Assembly (NCBI GenBank): GCA_003508835.1
Contig: PUFA01000077.1
Location: 6,834,001 to 6,898,000, forward strand
Length of the DNA stretch: 64,000 nucleotides
Reading direction: 5' to 3'
Origin: Eonycteris spelaea
Taxonomy: Eukaryota; Chordata; Mammalia; Chiroptera; Pteropodidae
Part shown: positions 1-10,745 of the stretch, in pieces
Numbering within the stretch: the first letter of the stretch is position 1
Layout: every line of letters starts with the position of its first letter
The notes under the pieces: model-generated
The model's database searches: none
What the model was told of the DNA's origin: nothing
The model's input: only the letters and a program-made list of their open reading frames with translations
Made by a program: the position numbers and the translations under genes

Positions 1-1870
1 CCTGCCTCCCTCAGCTCAGGAGCCTGGAACATAAAAGGCCCTCAGCCTCCCACTTATTTACCCTCCAAAACCAAGTCCCTCCTTGATCTTTTCCCTTAAG
101 CAAACCTCGCTTTGGGGTTTCAAAAAAAAAAAAAAAAAGATGAGAAGACTAAGAAACAGCGTTTGAGAGAAAAGGAGGAAACAATAGCTCAGAGGATGAG
201 TCACAGGATAGAGCTGCTGGGAAAATAAAGTCTAAGGTGAGGGCACGCACACAGGCCAGCGGCCGGTTGGGGTCTCCCTTTCTGAGAGCAGGTCCCTTAC
301 AGTTAGTCCCAGGAGCCGGGCTGTAGCTCTTGATGTCTAAGCTGACTTGGAACTTCTCTGTAACAAAGCCCAGCTGTAAACGCACGGGGAAACAGGGAAA
401 TTTGTAATGCCTGACCCCAGACAAATGCCTGAACACCTCTGCTCCCACAGAGCCCCACGCCCATCCCCACCCGGAGCACTGAAAATCCCCATCACGGTCA
501 TCTATCTACTCTAATTAGCAGCTGGCAGGTTATCGCCCATCTGGCAGTTGCCTGGGGCTGAGGAGAGCACCTGATCGGTTGTTACAGTCCCCCAGAGCGC
601 GGCAAGACCCAGACGGCAGAGGGCGCTCAGCCGCTGCTGTCCCATGGAGGTCCCGCGCTGTTATTGTCTCTGATGCAAGTGCCCTGTTTCGAGGTGGACT
701 CGACTCATCATTGTACGGCTTTCCGGTTTCTATGTTGTTGGGTAGCTACGATGCTTTCCATCTGGTCGCTACACAAAATAATGAGAAAGGGACCCCCTGT
801 CTCAGTATTCTCACCGAGGCCACGTAAAATGCCCTGATACCAAGAACCTGAGTCAGCCACTGAGGAGGGTCTTGAACACTCTGCTCTCTAAAGTCAGAGC
901 ACAGAGGTCAGAAGATCCTGAGCCTGTAAGCACAAAGTCCGAAGCAGCCTCCATACGGGTCCTAGGAGTCATCGCAGCTACTGCCAAATTTCTTGCTTTT
1001 CTTATCAAACGTATTTGGAGAGTCCAAATAGTAGGAACATGTAACAAAGGTTATTAACTCAGGGAGCTTACCTCCAAAGAGTTCTCCAAAGGGCAGCCAA
1101 TGTGACATGATCAATCTGACGGCTGTGACAAATGAAGCTTTATTTGCCTGAGAGCCCTCCCTGTGCATTTAGCTGTGATTGCTGAGGCCTCACGGTCCCC
1201 GAGGAGGAAAGGCACCCATCTGTCCACTCTGAGCCTCAGACCTCAGAGATCCAGACTCTCCAAGCATTCCTGTGCAACGAACAGGGGCTTTTTGCCTCGT
1301 CGTGACCTTGAACGATGGCCTTAGCGCGTCTTTAGAGGCACCAGCGGTCAGCATTTGCTATGGGGAGGGAGCCAACAGTCACGGACTGCACCGGCTTCAT
1401 CATCTCTCAGGCCTTGCCCCTGCCATTTAAAATTCAGAAGTATAGAACTTTGAACTGAGATGGGATTTCCCTCCGGTGTCCATGGAAATGACTGAGAGAA
1501 ATGGGTTTTTTTTTTAATCTTCGCTGTGTGCCCTCTATCTTAGGTGGTTCCTCACTCTCATTTCACAAAACCCAGGGCGTTACACATTTATCCAAAAGAG
1601 CAGGAGACCACAGCCCTGCGAAGGCCACAGGAGGAAGCACCAGACTCCAGAACTGCCTGCGACAAAGCGAGAGCCCTTGCCTGCACTTTTCTAAGAACGA
1701 CCTGTCTTGCCCCCTGAAAACACAGTTCAGATGAAGACGGTTGGCTTTTAAAATGAGCTTATTGATTAATCCGATTCCTCCCGAGGATATATTCTGTGAA
1801 AGGGACAGGCAAATGGGTGGCAACCAGAGAAGGGAATGGAATTCAAGGGAGAGAGTTTAGATGGTGACAT
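1..1870. other. Unassigned intronic sequence, mostly unique
   Basis: An A17 run sits at 122-138. I recognise no repeat family elsewhere. A CTCF-like core (CAGAGGGCGC) is at 617-626. The stretch from 1065 to 1190 and that around 1735-1800 are AT-leaning, low in CpG and carry homeodomain-type AATTAG or GATTAAT words, which makes them look more like constrained non-coding DNA than decayed repeat. The ORFs here have no recognisable product. Confidence 0.4.
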
Positions 1871-2215
1871 TCTTTTTTTTTTTTTTTTTGAAATTTATCG
1901 GGGTGACAATGGTTAACAAAATTATAAAGGTTTCACACGGACAATTCTACAGTAAATCATCTGCGCATTGCATTGTGCTGACCACCCAACGTCAAATCTC
2001 CATCTGTCACCACATATTTGACCCCCTTTACCCCTTTTCTGCATAAACCATCCCGCGCCCCCCCCCCGGTAAACACTAAGGTGTTATCTGTGTCCATGAG
2101 TTTTTGTCTTGTTCATCTCTTGCTTTCATTGTAATACCCCACGTATGAGTGAACTCATATGGTTCTCGCCTTTTTCTGTCTTACTTCACTTACCATGATT
2201 CTTAAAGAATATCAA
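1871..2215 (-). mobile_element. L1 LINE 3' end (bat-type), 5'-truncated
   Basis: A T17 run (1873-1889) is the poly-A tail read from the other strand. It is followed by the diagnostic AATTTATCGGGGTGACAA, then words such as CATTGTGCTGACCACCCAA and CATATGGTTCTCGCCTTTTT. I recognise this 3' end from bat L1 elements. It is a short, decayed 5' truncation with no ORF and an internal C-rich patch (2060-2068). It carries an exact GACCACCCA word at 1980-1988. Confidence 0.75.
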
Positions 2216-4164
2216 CGCACAGCCAGTCCCGGGCGAGCGATGTACTGGGGTGAGAAGCCTCGGGGTGCAACCCCGAGGGGGCCTTTCTCCCACAGAAAGG
2301 GGGAAGCGGAGCACAGCGCTCTGTGGAGGGGCTGTGGGGGCCTCGATACCGGAAGATGCGCACTCAACTCTTGCAGAAATGCAGGAGGGCGGAGGAGAGA
2401 TTGTCCTGCACGCCCCTGGCCTTGACCCAGCTTCTGCTCCATGCTGGGGCCTGCAGGAAACAGGTGGTGATCTCCATTCACATCCTGGCAGGATGGAATT
2501 TCTGTGTCACATTTGGGCCTCAGAGTCTTCGCCCAAAGCACCATTCTTCTGATGCGTCTTTTAAGTGAAAGGATGATCTGTCCCCAAAAGTTGAAGGGTT
2601 GGTTTCCTAGCTACATTTTGGACACATGCACCTTCTCATTCGTTGATTTTATACAAACGTATAACTTTAGAGAGCAAAGTGTGAAAGCTGTTGTGAGAAC
2701 ATAAAACCAGATCGGTCTGAACTTGCCCTCAAAGTCCACTCTCATAGAAGGCTTACGCGTGTTAGATGGATTAAGGAGGCGAAACTGGTTTGGTAGTTTA
2801 CAGGAAGTAGAGTAATTCCAGTTGGGCTTAGGATGTTGCACCCCAAATTTCACTGTACATAATAAGAATCTTTCTCTACGAGGTCTCTTCCTTCTCATAA
2901 AATTCTAGGATTCCTCTATCTTTTTAGGACAGAAGACACTGGCTTCTCTTATGGTAATTATCCTTTAAACTGGAGAAGCCTTTGACAGTAAACCGAATAA
3001 AGGTGTTAATCATGATTCTTTCATCAAAAAGGTCCAAGGAAACTTCAAATCTCATGACTACAAAAGGAGTAAAGCTGATGCCCCATTTTAACGGTCTTGC
3101 TCTTCAATCCACGGAGAAGGTCAAATTGAAAAAAACACAATTGTCTGTGATCAAATCCACCACCCCACACTGGCCCCACCTCAGAATTCAGCAATGCTGC
3201 TGAACGGCGCTTCAACGGAAGCCCACATAATCCCAAAGTGAGCCCTGGATGAGAAGAGTCCCACAGGAAGCAGGAAAGGGGCTCACTCTGGGACATTCCG
3301 CTCTCAAAGCCCCTCCTCCGGCAGAGATCCATGGCTTCCGCAACACTGTCAGGGAACCGCCTGCGATGGGCCAAGCGGACACCTGCTCTCCTCGCACGCT
3401 TCGAGCATTTCTGTCTCCCCAGAGCTCCGAGGGAGGAGGCCCCAGAGCGAATTACCACCGCTCAAGCATGACCCTGAAACAGCCCCGAAACGCTTCCCTT
3501 TTAATAACCTGCGTTTTAAAATTAACACCCATCACAGACATATGCATTTTCTACCACTTTGGTCAGGACTCAGGAGGGCGACAAGGACCCTGAGGCCAAC
3601 AAAAAATGAGCAGCGGAGGAGGACGCTTTTCTTAATCACTAGTAATTATAGTTAGAGCGTTCCAAGCAAACACCTGACAAAGATCATTTTGGAAACACAG
3701 AAACAGTTCCCAGGAGGTAAAGAATTTTCATGAACTGGGAAGGCCAGGTTGCATCCAGCCAAAGGCTGGACCAGCAAGTTTTATGCGTTGCCACAGCCAA
3801 AACAGGACTTCCATTTTCCAAACGCATGTTTAGAAAGGAGCTAGCTTCCGCAGGTGTCGGGGGACGGAAGTTCTGGAACACCCACTGTCATGGAGACGTA
3901 CACTCCTATCACGGAGGCGTCTTAACAGCGCCTCCAAGTGCTGTGAGAGCGCACACATACCGTTACACACACAACAGCATTAGCTTGCTTGGCGTGTTCT
4001 TCTACAGCGCTAAGACCGTTACTATCTAAATGTGCGCAGACTTGGGATCTGAAAAGCCTAATCTAACAAGGAGTTTGGCTAAACGTCTTGCCCCAATAAC
4101 TAATAATAACACTAACAAGATAAACATAAAGGCGGACCAACATAACGAGCCTATCGCGGGCAGC
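2216..4164. other. Unassigned intronic sequence
   Basis: No exon or certain repeat was recognised. The first 350 bases are GC-rich. Around 3630-3690 the sequence is AT-rich with homeobox-like and forkhead-like words (TAATTATAG, CAAGCAAACA), which are weak hints of regulatory DNA. The ORFs look like chance ORFs. Confidence 0.35.
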
Positions 4165-4350
4165 TGACATTTAATGAGCACCTACTATGTGAAAGGTGCT
4201 TCCGGATATCCCGTGTACCAGGTGGACTCTCCTAACCCGAAGTGCTGGGCAGGAGCTGTTCACCCCCTTTTACAGATGCGGAAACAACGGTTTCCCTTAG
4301 GTCTCGCGGCTGGCAGGTGGGTCGGGCTGGGATAAGAACCCTGCTCTCTT
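4165..4350 (-). repeat. MIR SINE
   Basis: It reads as the reverse complement of MIR: ATTTAATGAGCACCTACTAT, then TTTTACAGATGCGGAAAC, then a GGGATAAGAACCC end. It is an old, immobile tRNA-derived SINE. Confidence 0.75.
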
Positions 4351-5189
4351 GACCCGCGGCCCACGCACTGTTCTATCGCCCACCCACCTATTTCCCACCA
4401 AGCGAGAGGACGTGATGCTAAGGAATGCATTTGCTCTGGTTCCGCAGACACACCTGTCCCGTCTCATGTGATGGTTGTTTGATTACTTTAAAAAGTCAAA
4501 GCAGGATTCAGAAAGTATATATGTACCTTAAACAAGGAACTCTTACATAAAATATTCATTTCTCAATCTTGTGATGAAGAGCCAAGGCCTTTTCCTTTGA
4601 GATCAGTCTGCTGCTTGGACTTCTGTGGTCTTTCTAGCAAAAAACATGGCCTGCGAAGGCCCATTTCAGATTCCTTCAAGGAGAGTTTCATGCCTTGCAA
4701 ACAGAAGAATCCTTCTAGATTTTAACCACCTCCCCACCCTCTTTGTTTATGCCGATGCATCTCCACACCTAAAACGAGGAATTTTTAAAAATAATTTGTT
4801 TTTCAAGTCTTTCCAAAACACCTAATGCGGTTTTTCAGAAAAATGACTTCTCTCTTCACACACAAATTTCATCAGCTGATGTATTTCGTTCAAATTACGT
4901 AACTACAAAAGCAAATACAAGTGGCAAAAACAAGTGTCGGAGAAAAAACACAACTGCCCAGTCAGCGCAGCATTTACCTGGACAAAGTCGAGGTAGGAGA
5001 CAGGGGGAGAGCAGTACAATCCCCCATGCCAGACCACAGAACAGAGACCAGCAGGCCCGCTGGGGGCCAGTTAAGCAGGCTTCTATCACACACGCCTGTA
5101 AGCACCTTGGGGTACACACTCAATATTTCTAGTGGAAAGCAGAGAAATACTGGAGTAGGAGAAAAGGTGATGCTCAAAAAACATGAGGC
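4351..5189. other. Unassigned intronic sequence
   Basis: AT-leaning unique sequence with no recognised exon or repeat. The ORFs present are short and unremarkable. Confidence 0.3.
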
Positions 5190-5352
5190 CCAATAACCAT
5201 GACCTTGGCAAGTCCCAGGACCTCCGAGCCTCGATTCCCATAATGAATGGTTAAAACAGTGTTCCTCAGGGAACTGCTGCAAAAATTAAAGAAGAATATA
5301 TAGAAAGCCCTCGGCCCTGGTCTCGGAACACAGGCTGCACAATAAACGTGAG
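5190..5352 (+). repeat. MIR SINE, diverged
   Basis: CCATGACCTTGGCAAGTCCC, then GAGCCTCGATTCCCATAATG, then AAGAATATATAGAAAGCCCT follow the central and 3' order of MIR. The copy is highly diverged, and some former TG positions read CG. Confidence 0.55.
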
Positions 5353-5422
5353 TTACTTCCTGGCCTTATGTATCTTTCTTCCACAATGCCTAACAACATG
5401 CTTCCAAGCAGAAAGCTTTGAA

Positions 5423-5508
5423 GATGGATGGGTGGTTGGGGAGATGGGTGGGTGCATGGGTGGATGGGTGAGTGGATGGAGGGATGGAGGGATGGAGGGA
5501 TGGATGAA
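5423..5508. repeat. Imperfect GGAT/GGGT microsatellite
   Basis: Repeats of GGAT, GGGT and GGAG occur in tandem (GATGGATGGGTGG, then GGATGGAGGGATGGAGGG). Translations across it give artefactual His/Pro/Ser-rich ORFs on the minus strand. Confidence 0.95.
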
Positions 5509-6514
5509 CAGGCAGACAAACAACTGATCTGGTGGCAGAAATCTAAACACCTTTCGGTTTAGTAACTTGCTTGGCTCAAATGGACCAAATAAATGAATCA
5601 AGAAGCTGTATCCTGAATAAGAGTCTTCCCCACCCAAGGATGAATGAATTCTGATTTTACCAATGAGCATGGAGAGAACAGAGTAGGTATAAAAGGAAAA
5701 AGAGAGAAGCAGAAGAGAATCAAGAAAGGATCAGTCCTGATGTTCAATCAAAAGAATGGGCTCACTGGTAGGAAAATCATTTTTTTCCTCTTCCTTCCAG
5801 TTATAGCATGAGATGAAGACACTTTTGCATGAATATGATTTTCTCAAGATGGAGAGAAATGTACAGCTAGCTAAAATCAGCAAAAAAAAAAATTATTTGC
5901 CTTTAGTTTTCAATAAATACCAAGTCTCAAAAACTTCAATGGGAAACAGATACAGAAGGACAACCCTGTGGTTTGGTTTCAAGCACTTAGCATTTCATGA
6001 AATGCACAGTTAACTAAGAAAGATGTTTAAACTCTGAAATTCTGCAGGTGCAGGACACATGCTCTCAGCGCTGGAAGTGATGAGGAAGGCAGGCAGGCAG
6101 CAACAGAAAGCCCTCAGCTCAGCACAGCTTAAGCTTTTCTTTTCCTGAGGACTCAATCACAGCAGATAAAGCTCTCACTCGCTGTAGATTTTTTGTTTAT
6201 GAAAGCTGTATGTGCTAAGAAGACACGCCCAAAATCTCGGGAGGAGACACTAGACGCTGGGAAGAAAAACACCTCAATTGTAAACAGGGGCCCAAATCAA
6301 CTTAGCCTTCGCAAACAGTTTTAGCTCATCCCCACCTTCCTTGCGACAGCCCATCTTCGGTGGGCCCGACTAAGCTTTGGCACTAAGGGGTCTGCAGGCA
6401 TCTCCTCAGCTAGCAACACGCGCGATTTCACCCAATTTGGATATACGAGTCTCTTAAGACAGCCTCACTTTTCTTCTCTGTTCCCTAAAGACAATATGAA
6501 AACAGTCAACGACC
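5509..6514. other. Unassigned intronic sequence
   Basis: AT-leaning unique sequence with no recognised exon. An A11 run lies near 5881-5891 and a short GCAGGCAGGCAGG run near 6090. Nothing else stands out. Confidence 0.3.
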
Positions 6515-6605
6515 TGTTTCTCTAAGGCTCGGCTTCCTCATCTGTGAAACAGAGATAGCGTGGAACCCATTTTAGTCAGCTGTTGTGGGAACTAAAGATA
6601 TAGAA
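6515..6605 (+). repeat. MIR fragment
   Basis: GGCTTCCTCATCTGTGAAAC is the MIR core motif. Only the central part is recognisable. Confidence 0.5.
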
Positions 6606-6769
6606 CAGACGCAGTGTAATCCTGGACCTATAACTCCCCGATCCAAGGGAGCTGCTGCAGGTCTCCTGCTCCATATAATTACCAAAAAAGAAAAGGGGAG
6701 GGGAAAAAAGGAAGGCTCTTTGATCAGTAAAATTGGCAGAGTGAAACAGCATTATTATTACCCAGCGCT

Positions 6770-7360
6770 AATGACACATCGCACCAACTGGCGGGAGGGT
6801 AACTGGCCAATCCATCCAAAAGGAAAATTTGGCAAGTACAGAGCCAAAGCCTTAAAAATGCTGGTGTCCTTGATTCAGTGATTCCGCCTTCAGACTCTAA
6901 GCTAGCAAAGTAAGAACTGCGCAAAGATGCACAGGAAAGCTCACGGCAGCATCGTTTATAATACTGGAGCAGCGGAGACTAAGGCTTAACCATCAGTGGG
7001 GAAACGGCTAAATAAACAGTTGTATGTTCGTGTTCGTTAATGTTTCTGCAGCCATGAGAAAACGGTGACAATATGATCATTTAAAAATGAAACTCTGGGG
7101 AAGAGTTTACATGCGACGTACAAATATACTTGAAATGCTATGCGTTCACGCAGTTCCATTACGTATAGGTGTGCATGCGTGTACGCCTGTGCAGATACAC
7201 GCATGGAAAAAGAGCAGCTGAAGTACAACAGAATATTCTGTTAGGTATCTCCAAGGGGCGAGTCACAGGTCATTTTTATACTTTGGAGAGGAGAACTTTT
7301 CTGTCTTTTCGAAATTCCGTACAAAGGCTTTATTTGAAAAATCATAAAAAAGTTAACTGA
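6770..7360 (+). mobile_element. Old L1 (L1M-type) remnant
   Basis: The order follows the 3' end of L1 ORF2 and the adjoining UTR. It runs from ACCAACTGGCGGGAGGGTAA, through GATTCAGTGATTCCGCC and GGCAGCATCGTTTATAATAC, to GGGGAAACGGCTAAATAAAC. The rest is strongly decayed. Many sites that I remember as TG read CG here. Confidence 0.6.
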
Positions 7361-7654
7361 AGTGGGTGACGTGTACGAGTGATGGAGAGGAAGCACATTA
7401 AAGGGATGGTGCAGAGTCCGCTTCTGTGAAAATGGCAGCGCACAGCGTTACAGCGGATGCTGCAGCGGAGAAGGGGGTCAGAGCACGGTCCCCGCAGGCC
7501 CACGGTTAGAGCTACTCTAGGCCCGGGGTCATTTCCTTTAAGGCCTGGGTAGAGGGGTTCTGCTTATCTTCCTGTGCTATCGTGCGCGTGTGTGTGTGGG
7601 GGGGGGGAAGGGGAGGAAAGCGGGGAGCTCCCAAACCCCAAACCCCAAACCACA
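7361..7654. other. Unassigned, GC-mixed intronic sequence
   Basis: Short GT and G runs (7586-7609) are followed by three AACCCC-type units (7630-7652). I see no exon or named repeat. Confidence 0.35.
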
Positions 7655-7760
7655 TGTAAATGCATGAGCAGCACGTGAGCCGATAGCATTTTTGGTTGCC
7701 TTGGCAACCTTATCTCTTCTTTGATCTCCGCTGCAGATGCAATGATCTCGAGCCTCCAAA
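7655..7760. promoter_or_regulatory. Candidate cis-regulatory cluster with palindromic RFX X-box
   Basis: GGTTGCC-TT-GGCAACC at 7694-7709 is a perfect 7-bp-arm palindrome that fits the RFX X-box. A CACGTG E-box lies just left (about 7672-7677), a GATA-like TTATCT just right and a TCF/LEF-like CTTTGATC near 7719. This is motif evidence only, with no functional proof. Confidence 0.35.
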
Positions 7761-8364
7761 GTCCCTGAGATCAAATGCCAGCTCTAGTCACCGGCCATGG
7801 CAGAGTGCGCATTCACGAAGGAAGAAGTTCTAATTGACCTCTTTGTCCACGCCAACGTCCTAGTACAACGATTTTAAAGGACAGAATCTCGATACATTCA
7901 CCTTCCGAGCTCTGAACTGTCTGATTCTCATATCACCAAAATTTAATTTTAGCATGCCATAAACATCATTAATCTTTTTCACTAAAGGAAGGAAAAAGGA
8001 AATTACATTTGAGTCTCCAGCTTCGCTGAATAGTACCAATGTCTAAACATTTACCTTCTGTTTCCACTTCAAGTCCCTTGAACAGCAAGTGCGGGGTTTT
8101 CCAGACCTAATTTAACAGGTGAATGTCAAACTGGAAAATACTCCGAGAGCAAGGCTTTGACAGCTGAATCCCATGGGCAGGGTATTATGAAGAAAGCAGG
8201 CGATAATTTCAAACAGGGTTGAGGAAATTTAAGTCATCCACTTATGATTTAGTACCTATAAAATGCGTGGACATCTTATGGAAATACGTCCACCCTTAAC
8301 TCATTTTTCTAAGAAAATGTCTGGTTAGATAAACTGGAGAAAGTTATGAGTGTCATGTACAGAC
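7761..8364. other. Unassigned intronic sequence, possibly conserved
   Basis: Between about 7865 and 8060 the sequence is CpG-poor, repeat-free and AT-rich (ACCAAAATTTAATTTTAGCA, ACATCATTAATCTTTTTCAC). This texture is common in conserved non-coding elements. Conservation cannot be judged from one sequence. Confidence 0.3.
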
Positions 8365-8465
8365 TCATTCAACCGTCAACATTTATTGGGGGCCTCCTGT
8401 GAACCTGGCATTGTGCTAAGTCTCAGGGAAACCAAGGTGAAAAAAGGTCACCTGCCCAGGGACCT
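8365..8465 (-). repeat. L2 LINE 3' end
   Basis: CAACATTTATTGGGGGCCTC and GGCATTGTGCTAAGTCTCAG match the reverse complement of the L2 3' end. Confidence 0.65.
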
Positions 8466-8502
8466 TCTCAGGTTAGTGAGTCAAAAAAGTCTATCTTTCC
8501 AT

Positions 8503-8540
8503 GGGGGCCGTGGCGGGGGCGGGGTGGGGGGGGTTGCGGG
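8503..8540 (+). other. G-rich tract with G-quadruplex potential
   Basis: Several runs of four or more G, separated by one to four bases, occur in about 38 bases, enough for an intramolecular G-quadruplex on the plus strand. On the pre-mRNA (minus strand) the tract is C-rich, so only the DNA would fold this way. Confidence 0.6.
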
Positions 8541-10342
8541 TTCCACACGTCAGAGTAGCCAGTGAAACTGTTCCTCCCCCTCCAGAACCCAATGACACCA
8601 ATGTGGGACCAGCTATGACATGTGTCCACGGCCACACCACAAGCTTAAAGCACATGGGTTTACCAAATTGTTTTTTTTAAAAAACAACAACAACAATAAC
8701 AACTATTTTCCCTAAATCTCATTTTCTCCACTAAAGCTCAGCATGATTTTCAAAGGTAAGCCCAAACCTTTGACTTAAACTCTTTATCATGAGTGTCCAG
8801 AAAGCAAAAATGACCATGCGCATCTTACTATTTTGAGCATTCGCAGCTGTCAGTGACAACAGCTGTCCGTGTTCCCGAGCAGACAAAACCCTCGCCCGCT
8901 TCCTCCGCCCTCAGGCCAACTGACTGCACAAGACCTCTGCTCTTTCAGCCCACGAAGGTCCTCGCCCATCACCCTGTTTCAAATAGACTGTGGTATCATC
9001 AGGAGCTGCTCATGCAAACGAGTTTTAATTGCTCCTGCTATATTTCTCTCCTCTCTACCCTAAATAAGTCTATTTAGAAAAAAAAATAAAGTATTTAAAA
9101 TACACCTAATAAACACTAAGTTTTTTTTTTTTTTTTAAAAAGCAGTATTTAACTCAACTTTTAAAGGCAGTCCCGGGCCAAATTGCAACCTCAACTCATT
9201 GAGGCTCCTCCAGGGAACCTAGGCATCAATTTCCTTTGAATTTTCTCCCCTTTGTCCCAAGGTGACATTATGGAGGCTGAGCTCACAAAGGTAGTGAGCC
9301 CTTCCTCTCAACGGCTGGACCATCTCATCTTTAGTCAATTATATATTATTAAACAGTTCAATATCTGGGAAAAGTGTAATAATGAATGCAGCTGACACTC
9401 ATCAGCGAATTTCTTTGTAATTAAATGGAATACATGATTCGAAAGGAGGAAAATTTGCAAAATCTTTTAAAAATATCTTTCTGGATCACAAAGAATAACT
9501 AAGCCCTGGAATGCCTCAGATTACCTTTAGATCAGGTATCACTTACACTTTCACTGACTTTTAAATACAAATTAAATGCATACTTTCATAATTTAGGCAA
9601 CCTGCAAAAAATCCAATGGCAAGACTCCTCAAAACCTAAACAGCTACTGAGAAAAAGTATGTGATATTTGGGTGTGATGGAAACCAGGCTTCTCAAGTGC
9701 TTTAAAAGACTAAATGTCCCTGAGTTTTAAGCCTTCCATACTGAGCAGAACCATTAGAAAGTTATCTCCCAGGACCTTGAAGAAGAATTTACATCACCTA
9801 TTTTCACTAAATAAACATGTTTTATAACATACTGGATTATAGCTAATAGCTATTTTACACGTGGTTAAAAAAACTTTGCACCATTATACAAACCTTTTTT
9901 AAATAGGACTTTATCTACATTTTCAAGAACCACCTCAACCTACATCTGTATTTTCATACTGTTTGTTTTATATGTGCTCTATAATTCATGTTTGACTACA
10001 TCTAGATCTGGGGTCTTTTGTGTAACAAGATTTTGGGGGGGGCCACTTTATTAGACATCAAAGTTTCTGTGTTTACCAGTTTTTATATTTAATAAAGCCA
10101 GTTCTAATAGACAAAAAAACTGTGTGTGTGTTCACGTGTTGAATCGTTACCATTCTCTCTATCCCCATTATCATGTATTAGCTAATTTCAAAAGTACTAA
10201 GATAATTTCTCACTTCTTATTGTTCAGCTAGCCAGTTGTAAAAATGAGGCAGTTCCATGAGTTTTCTGAAACATGACTAAATAGACATATATTTGATAAC
10301 AGAACACACGATCAAGGCTTAAGGTCATGCCTATCGAAATCC
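8541..10342. other. AT-rich, CpG-poor unassigned sequence
   Basis: A T17 run lies near 9120-9136. From 9300 to 10340 the DNA is strongly AT-rich and low in CpG, unlike most of the window. The segment 9320-9450 (TCAATTATATATTATTAAAC, TTTGTAATTAAATGG) has homeodomain-type words. I recognise no exon. Faint L1-like texture may be present but I could not assign it. Confidence 0.35.
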
Positions 10343-10509
10343 ACTATAAATAAAGTTTTATTGAAACACTGCCAAACCCATCCATTTACCTTTTTCCTAT
10401 GGCTGCTTTCAGTCCGCAACGGTAGAGTTGAATAGGTGCGATTGAGATGTCATGGATGTCAAAGTCTAAAATACTTACTCTATGTCCTTTACAAAAAAAA
10501 GTTTGCCCT
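10343..10509. mobile_element. hAT-type DNA transposon fragment
   Basis: AATAAAGTTTTATTGAAACAC, TATGGCTGCTTTCAGTCCGC and AAATACTTACTCTATGTCC follow a common nonautonomous hAT family whose ends read CAGGGGTCGGCAAAC. The left terminus is missing and the right end (AAAAGTTTGCC) is partly kept. It is the same family as 32300-32611 in the opposite orientation. I am not sure of the Repbase name. Confidence 0.65.
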
Positions 10510-10611
10510 AAATGGTAACATAGCCTTTAAACCTCCAGGAGGTCCGTAACATCGGCGGGAAGCAGCCTTCACCTAAACAGCGCAGGGGCTGAGACATCTT
10601 GCCTCCTTTCA

Positions 10612-10745
10612 TGACAACCACGTGACCCTGGGAGACCTCAGCTCCTCTGGCTACACAATTAGGGCATTGATACCTACTTCACAAGGCTGTCATGGGGCTC
10701 ATTCATGAAGGCGTATATAAAAGCCCCTAGAACCAAGCCTGGTAT
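10612..10745 (+). repeat. MIR SINE
   Basis: CCACGTGACCCTGGGAGACC, then CTCACTTCACAAGGCTGTCA-like order, then AAGCCCCTAGAACCAAGCCT are MIR landmarks. Confidence 0.6.

Noticed and set aside
5409..5440. GLI-like TGGGTGGTT words in the GGAT array
   Set aside because: They are products of the microsatellite and lack the final C of the GLI core.
7630..7652. Telomere-like AACCCC repeats
   Set aside because: Only three units, and not the vertebrate CCCTAA. A simple low-complexity run.
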